From Mageeibacillus sp. UBA4314 (GTDB lineage Bacteria; Bacillota; Clostridia; Saccharofermentanales; Saccharofermentanaceae), in the NCBI GenBank assembly GCA_002394605.1, contig DGUI01000039.1, positions 10,287 through 45,257 on the forward strand: a DNA stretch of 34,971 nucleotides. The letters are read 5' to 3'. Under the pieces are notes generated by a model. It searched no databases and was not told where the DNA came from. It saw only the letters and a program-made list of their open reading frames with translations. The position numbers and the translations under genes are program-made. Below, piece by piece: positions 31,984 to 34,971 of the stretch. Numbering within the stretch: position 1 is the first letter of the stretch; each line of letters begins with the position of its first letter.

Positions 31984-32776
31984 CACGTCCTTTTACTATG
32001 ATCTTCATTGCGATCGTAATTAATACCAGGAGTCCGATGTAAAACGCCATATTTACAAAGGAGAATCCTTCAGGATCCATAATTATCCGTTCCATTGAAA
32101 ACGTATTGACGATCGAAGACATTGTCGTCGATGTTATCAAAAGCTTAAGTGCTGACTGATCTATTACATACTTGACTATCAAAGGCAGACACATAAGGAT
32201 ATATCTGTCGTTGAAGAACATAGATACAGAGATCGGTATAACCGAAATATAACCGCCATATCCAAACGTTCTGAGAAGCCTGATCAATACCGCTTGTATC
32301 TCACCCTTGCCATATAACTCTTCAAAATCGACCGGCGCAGGGAACTTCAGATAAACTATGATCCCATATAATACATATCCCGTAAGAAGAATAATGCCTG
32401 ATGACAGAACTGCTGCCACAGTTTTTGAGACACAGTATTTAAGTGAGTTCGATCGAATTAGCATAAACCTGTTTGTCCCGTTTTTCCGCTCAGCTGAAAT
32501 AACATACATAAAACCTATTCCGATAAGGAGAGGAAAAAGAATAGTCCCGTAACCGGACAGACCATTGTACCATATGCTGTATCGGTCAAGTTCTCCATTA
32601 GAAATGATCAATTCTTTATCTGCAAATAATACTATTTCAGCAACTGTATATTTAATCCCGTTACTTGACTCAAAACCTATAGACAAAGAACAAACAACCG
32701 TCACTAAAACGCTTGATATCAGATAAACAGGAATATACAGGTTCTTTCTTAATTCATTGCATATATTTCTAATCAT
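31964..32776 (-). CDS. ABC-2 type transporter permease, second subunit
   Basis: 270 residues, about six membrane helices (first near residues 15-33, YLISSVLVTVVCSLSIG). The loop SAERKNGTNRFMLIRSNS after the second helix parallels YPRQGGVEYFFRIRSSQ of its neighbour, so the two are probably paralogous halves of one channel, as in LanE/LanG pairs. A weak ribosome site (AAGAAC) precedes the ATG. Located between a lipoprotein gene and the partner permease. Confidence 0.85.
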   Translation of the reverse strand: MIRNICNELRKNLYIPVYLISSVLVTVVCSLSIGFESSNGIKYTVAEIVLFADKELIISNGELDRYSIWYNGLSGYGTILFPLLIGIGFMYVISAERKNGTNRFMLIRSNSLKYCVSKTVAAVLSSGIILLTGYVLYGIIVYLKFPAPVDFEELYGKGEIQAVLIRLLRTFGYGGYISVIPISVSMFFNDRYILMCLPLIVKYVIDQSALKLLITSTTMSSIVNTFSMERIIMDPEGFSFVNMAFYIGLLVLITIAMKIIVKGRDGYGLD

Positions 32777-32815
32777 TGTTCTTGGTTCTTTATTGCAGTT
32801 AATTGAAGCTATCTC

Positions 32816-34171
32816 TTATTCCGGTTCGACAATCCTGTATACATAATAGTATACTTCGCCAGTAAGGCAGTCTACGAAGCAACGCATATTCTTGCCGTCA
32901 GAAGCATTATTGCCATCAAACATCCAACACGGATGGATAATAGTCTGTTCTGTCTCAAAACCGTTGCTATCACGTTTCTTGAGTGGAAAATACAGGATTT
33001 CAGAATCACGGATATCAAGATCTACCTTATCAGACAGATATTCTGATAATATGTCTCCTGCTCTTGCCACGGAGATAATATCGGCCTGCTGACCGTACTT
33101 TGATTCATAAGAATTAGGCAGACTGTTTGCAACAAAGGCATCCAGATGGCCATCTATTGTGTACATGTGTCCTCCATCAGGGGACACGAAATATCCTCTC
33201 TGTTCTCCCGGATCTGTAATATGTTCATCGTCGTAGAAATAGGCGAAAGGAATGCCGTTATACACTCTTCTAAGTGTAAAACAAATCTGATCGACATCAC
33301 CAATCTTGCAAACATAAAACTTCTCAGTATCATAAGTCAGTTTATCGTCGATGCCAACAATGCTTTCTGTCTTTGTTATCTCTTCGATCAGATTGTCTGC
33401 GATCTGATCCAGCCTCATGGTACCGTCTAAAAGTGTATATGTATCCGAACCGTGTTCAGATACATAACCTTCAGCTATGATGTTATCAAAATCGAAATGC
33501 ACTCCCATTGCGTCGAAATCTGACCTGCTTGAGTCAGAAAAAGCATATTTGTTTATAACTCCATTACTGGCCGAATAGATAAACCTGGTTGCCATTTGTA
33601 TATGGCAGGTATCATTTGTTATAAAGAAATTATTCCCGTTGCTGAAGTTTGGATAATGCTCCATTACAGCCGGATAGGAATAAGGGTGTTCCTTAGTCTC
33701 GTCTCTCGGATATTCGCTTGAGACCACTCTGAGTTCCTTATCCAGATCGACGGTAAGGTCATTCATTTTAAGCCATTCTTTTACATATCCAAGGCTTTCT
33801 TCTGCTGTAATTGACACTTTCCCCTGCATAAGCACATCCACACTGTCAAATACAGGAAGATCTTTGAATGAGCAGTTGTCAAATCTTATGTTTGTATAAC
33901 TCTTCTGTCTGAGTATATCCTGATCTGACGAGTAATTCTCTCTGACTTTGCTTATCGGCATTCTGTCAGATAACAGATCGTTATCTTCAGTATTATCAAT
34001 AACTGGTTCGGAACCATCAATTTGGGATAGTTCCGGATCAGTGTATTCTCCACCTGACAAAGCTTCGTTAATATCAGAACGGCACGATGTGATAACCATT
34101 GCCATTACAGCAAGTATTATGAGTGAGGATGTTGCTCTGTTTGGGATGCGAAGTTGCTTCAGATAACACAT
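32816..34171 (-). CDS. Lipoprotein of unknown function associated with an ABC-2 operon
   Basis: 451 residues. The N-terminus SLIILAVMAMVITSC ends in a lipobox, so Cys near residue 30 is the likely lipid anchor. The acidic linker (INEALSGGEYTDPELSQ) leads to a large soluble surface domain with no motif I recognise. The start at 34171 is chosen because it overlaps the upstream stop (TAATG) and gives a normal signal peptide, with GGAG 11 bases upstream; the reading from 34204 adds 11 residues inside the previous gene. Being between a solute-binding protein and permeases suggests ligand capture or sensing, but this is inference. Confidence 0.83.
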   Translation of the reverse strand: MCYLKQLRIPNRATSSLIILAVMAMVITSCRSDINEALSGGEYTDPELSQIDGSEPVIDNTEDNDLLSDRMPISKVRENYSSDQDILRQKSYTNIRFDNCSFKDLPVFDSVDVLMQGKVSITAEESLGYVKEWLKMNDLTVDLDKELRVVSSEYPRDETKEHPYSYPAVMEHYPNFSNGNNFFITNDTCHIQMATRFIYSASNGVINKYAFSDSSRSDFDAMGVHFDFDNIIAEGYVSEHGSDTYTLLDGTMRLDQIADNLIEEITKTESIVGIDDKLTYDTEKFYVCKIGDVDQICFTLRRVYNGIPFAYFYDDEHITDPGEQRGYFVSPDGGHMYTIDGHLDAFVANSLPNSYESKYGQQADIISVARAGDILSEYLSDKVDLDIRDSEILYFPLKKRDSNGFETEQTIIHPCWMFDGNNASDGKNMRCFVDCLTGEVYYYVYRIVEPE

Positions 34172-34971
34172 TAAACCAGCCGCTCCTTTATCAAAGTATT
34201 GCATCTGTTGGTAATAACTGGGATAGCATCTTCTATGCTTTTCTCTCCGGCAAAGACCGGACGAAGTTCTTCTAGGATTATCTGATACAGTTGTGAATCA
34301 ACAACAGCACTGACTTTTGCTTTCTGAAGCATCTGCTTATAGCGCAGTATGTCAGATTCACCCAGTTCATAGTTCTTGCCCTGATCCATAAGTTCGGTAT
34401 TAATATCTGCAACAACCATCTTTGCATAGGCATCATATGCATTAAGATTGATCGGAGTCTCTATGCCGGTATATGCAGATTGAATAGGCTCCGACAACAT
34501 TGTCTTAACCAAACGCCAACAAGCATCAGGATTAGAGCCATTTATTGGGATAGCTACCGTATTGAAATTAGAGAACATCGGTCCTCTGCCATCAAACGAG
34601 GGACCTCCATATATATCCCAATCAGGATTGACACACGCTCCTGTAAGCAGGTCATCATACATATTTGCAAGTACTGTCCACTGTGAGAATGCTGATATAG
34701 TCTTACTGGGAGAGCCACTCTCAGATACATTATTACACATATAATCCACAAGCTTCCTGAACTCAGGGTTATCAACATTTATACTGCTGTCATTAGGAAT
34801 AAAATAATCATGCATCGATGAGAACAGGAATCTGAAATAATCCTCTCTCGTATTTCCGATACTGATTGGGTCAATACCCTTACATGCTTCTTCTATATAT
34901 TCCCTGTACTCCTCGAAGGTAAACCCTTCTCTATCTCCCGTAAAGTTCTCTTTGTTGGTCATATAGCCATA
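34171..34971 (-). CDS. Extracellular solute-binding protein, C-terminal part (truncated by window edge)
   Basis: The reading frame is open to the window end, and TAT GGC TAT precedes the internal ATG at 34962, so this is the C-terminal part of a longer protein. EGFTFEEYREYIEEACKG resembles the TWDEY.E.A.KL segment of family 1 sugar-binding proteins. FSNFNTVAIPINGSNPDACW followed by RLVKTMLSEPIQ resembles their C-terminal 'is..sknpe.AwefikfL.s.e.Q' segment. An ABC-2 export-type ATPase/permease set with a sugar-type binding protein in one operon is unusual; the protein may have been co-opted. N-terminal signal and lipobox are outside the window. Confidence 0.78.
   Translation of the reverse strand, partial: YGYMTNKENFTGDREGFTFEEYREYIEEACKGIDPISIGNTREDYFRFLFSSMHDYFIPNDSSINVDNPEFRKLVDYMCNNVSESGSPSKTISAFSQWTVLANMYDDLLTGACVNPDWDIYGGPSFDGRGPMFSNFNTVAIPINGSNPDACWRLVKTMLSEPIQSAYTGIETPINLNAYDAYAKMVVADINTELMDQGKNYELGESDILRYKQMLQKAKVSAVVDSQLYQIILEELRPVFAGEKSIEDAIPVITNRCNTLIKERLV

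Overview
The window looks like a chromosomal segment of an anaerobic Gram-positive bacterium, most likely a gut or rumen member of the Clostridia (Bacillota). The evidence is an oxygen-sensitive class III ribonucleotide reductase (nrdD, nrdG), a dlt-type teichoic-acid esterification operon, lipoproteins with no sign of an outer membrane, LytTR/GHKL two-component genes, AGGAGG ribosome sites and moderate GC. A genus cannot be fixed by eye. No rRNA, tRNA, CRISPR array or insertion sequence was seen.

Left part (1-9.3 kb). A minus-strand cluster (read right to left) holds a DUF389 membrane protein, a DUF4236 protein, a polyprenol-sugar type glycosyltransferase and an L-asparaginase. Divergent from it is a Sel1-repeat-like protein, then nrdD preceded by two NrdR boxes three helical turns apart. 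A minus-strand Rpn/PD-(D/E)XK nuclease gene with an internal 24-bp tandem repeat follows.

Middle part (9.3-23.1 kb). It starts with a secreted leucine-rich-repeat protein on the minus strand, then nrdG and nnrE on the plus strand. On the minus strand come an SseB-family protein and a copper module. In that module csoR is followed by copA, and copA carries a C-terminal CopZ-like domain with its own internal ribosome site; the CsoR operator lies inside the csoR promoter. On the plus strand are a membrane-anchored transglutaminase-like protein, a small lipoprotein and a five-gene operon: an Asp/Glu-family racemase followed by DltA-, DltC-, DltB- and DltD-like genes. The racemase at the head, non-canonical residues in the adenylation and hydrolase proteins and tight spacing suggest an envelope aminoacylation system whose amino acid may not be D-alanine.

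Right part (23.1-35 kb) is visibly more AT-rich. On the minus strand a LytTR response regulator and GHKL kinase precede a very short ORF resembling the start of AgrB, which overlaps an FtsX-type permease and its ATPase. A perfect 20-bp tandem repeat sits just upstream of the small ORF/permease promoter, a good candidate for the regulator's binding site. Divergent from the regulator is a DUF4143 AAA ATPase whose promoter is flanked by two identical 20-bp direct repeats. The window ends in a second minus-strand ABC operon: a truncated solute-binding protein, a lipoprotein, two ABC-2 permeases and an ATPase.

The most promising items for follow-up are the racemase-dlt operon, the CopA/CopZ dual-product gene, and the TCS/small-ORF/FtsX-ABC cassette with its repeats.
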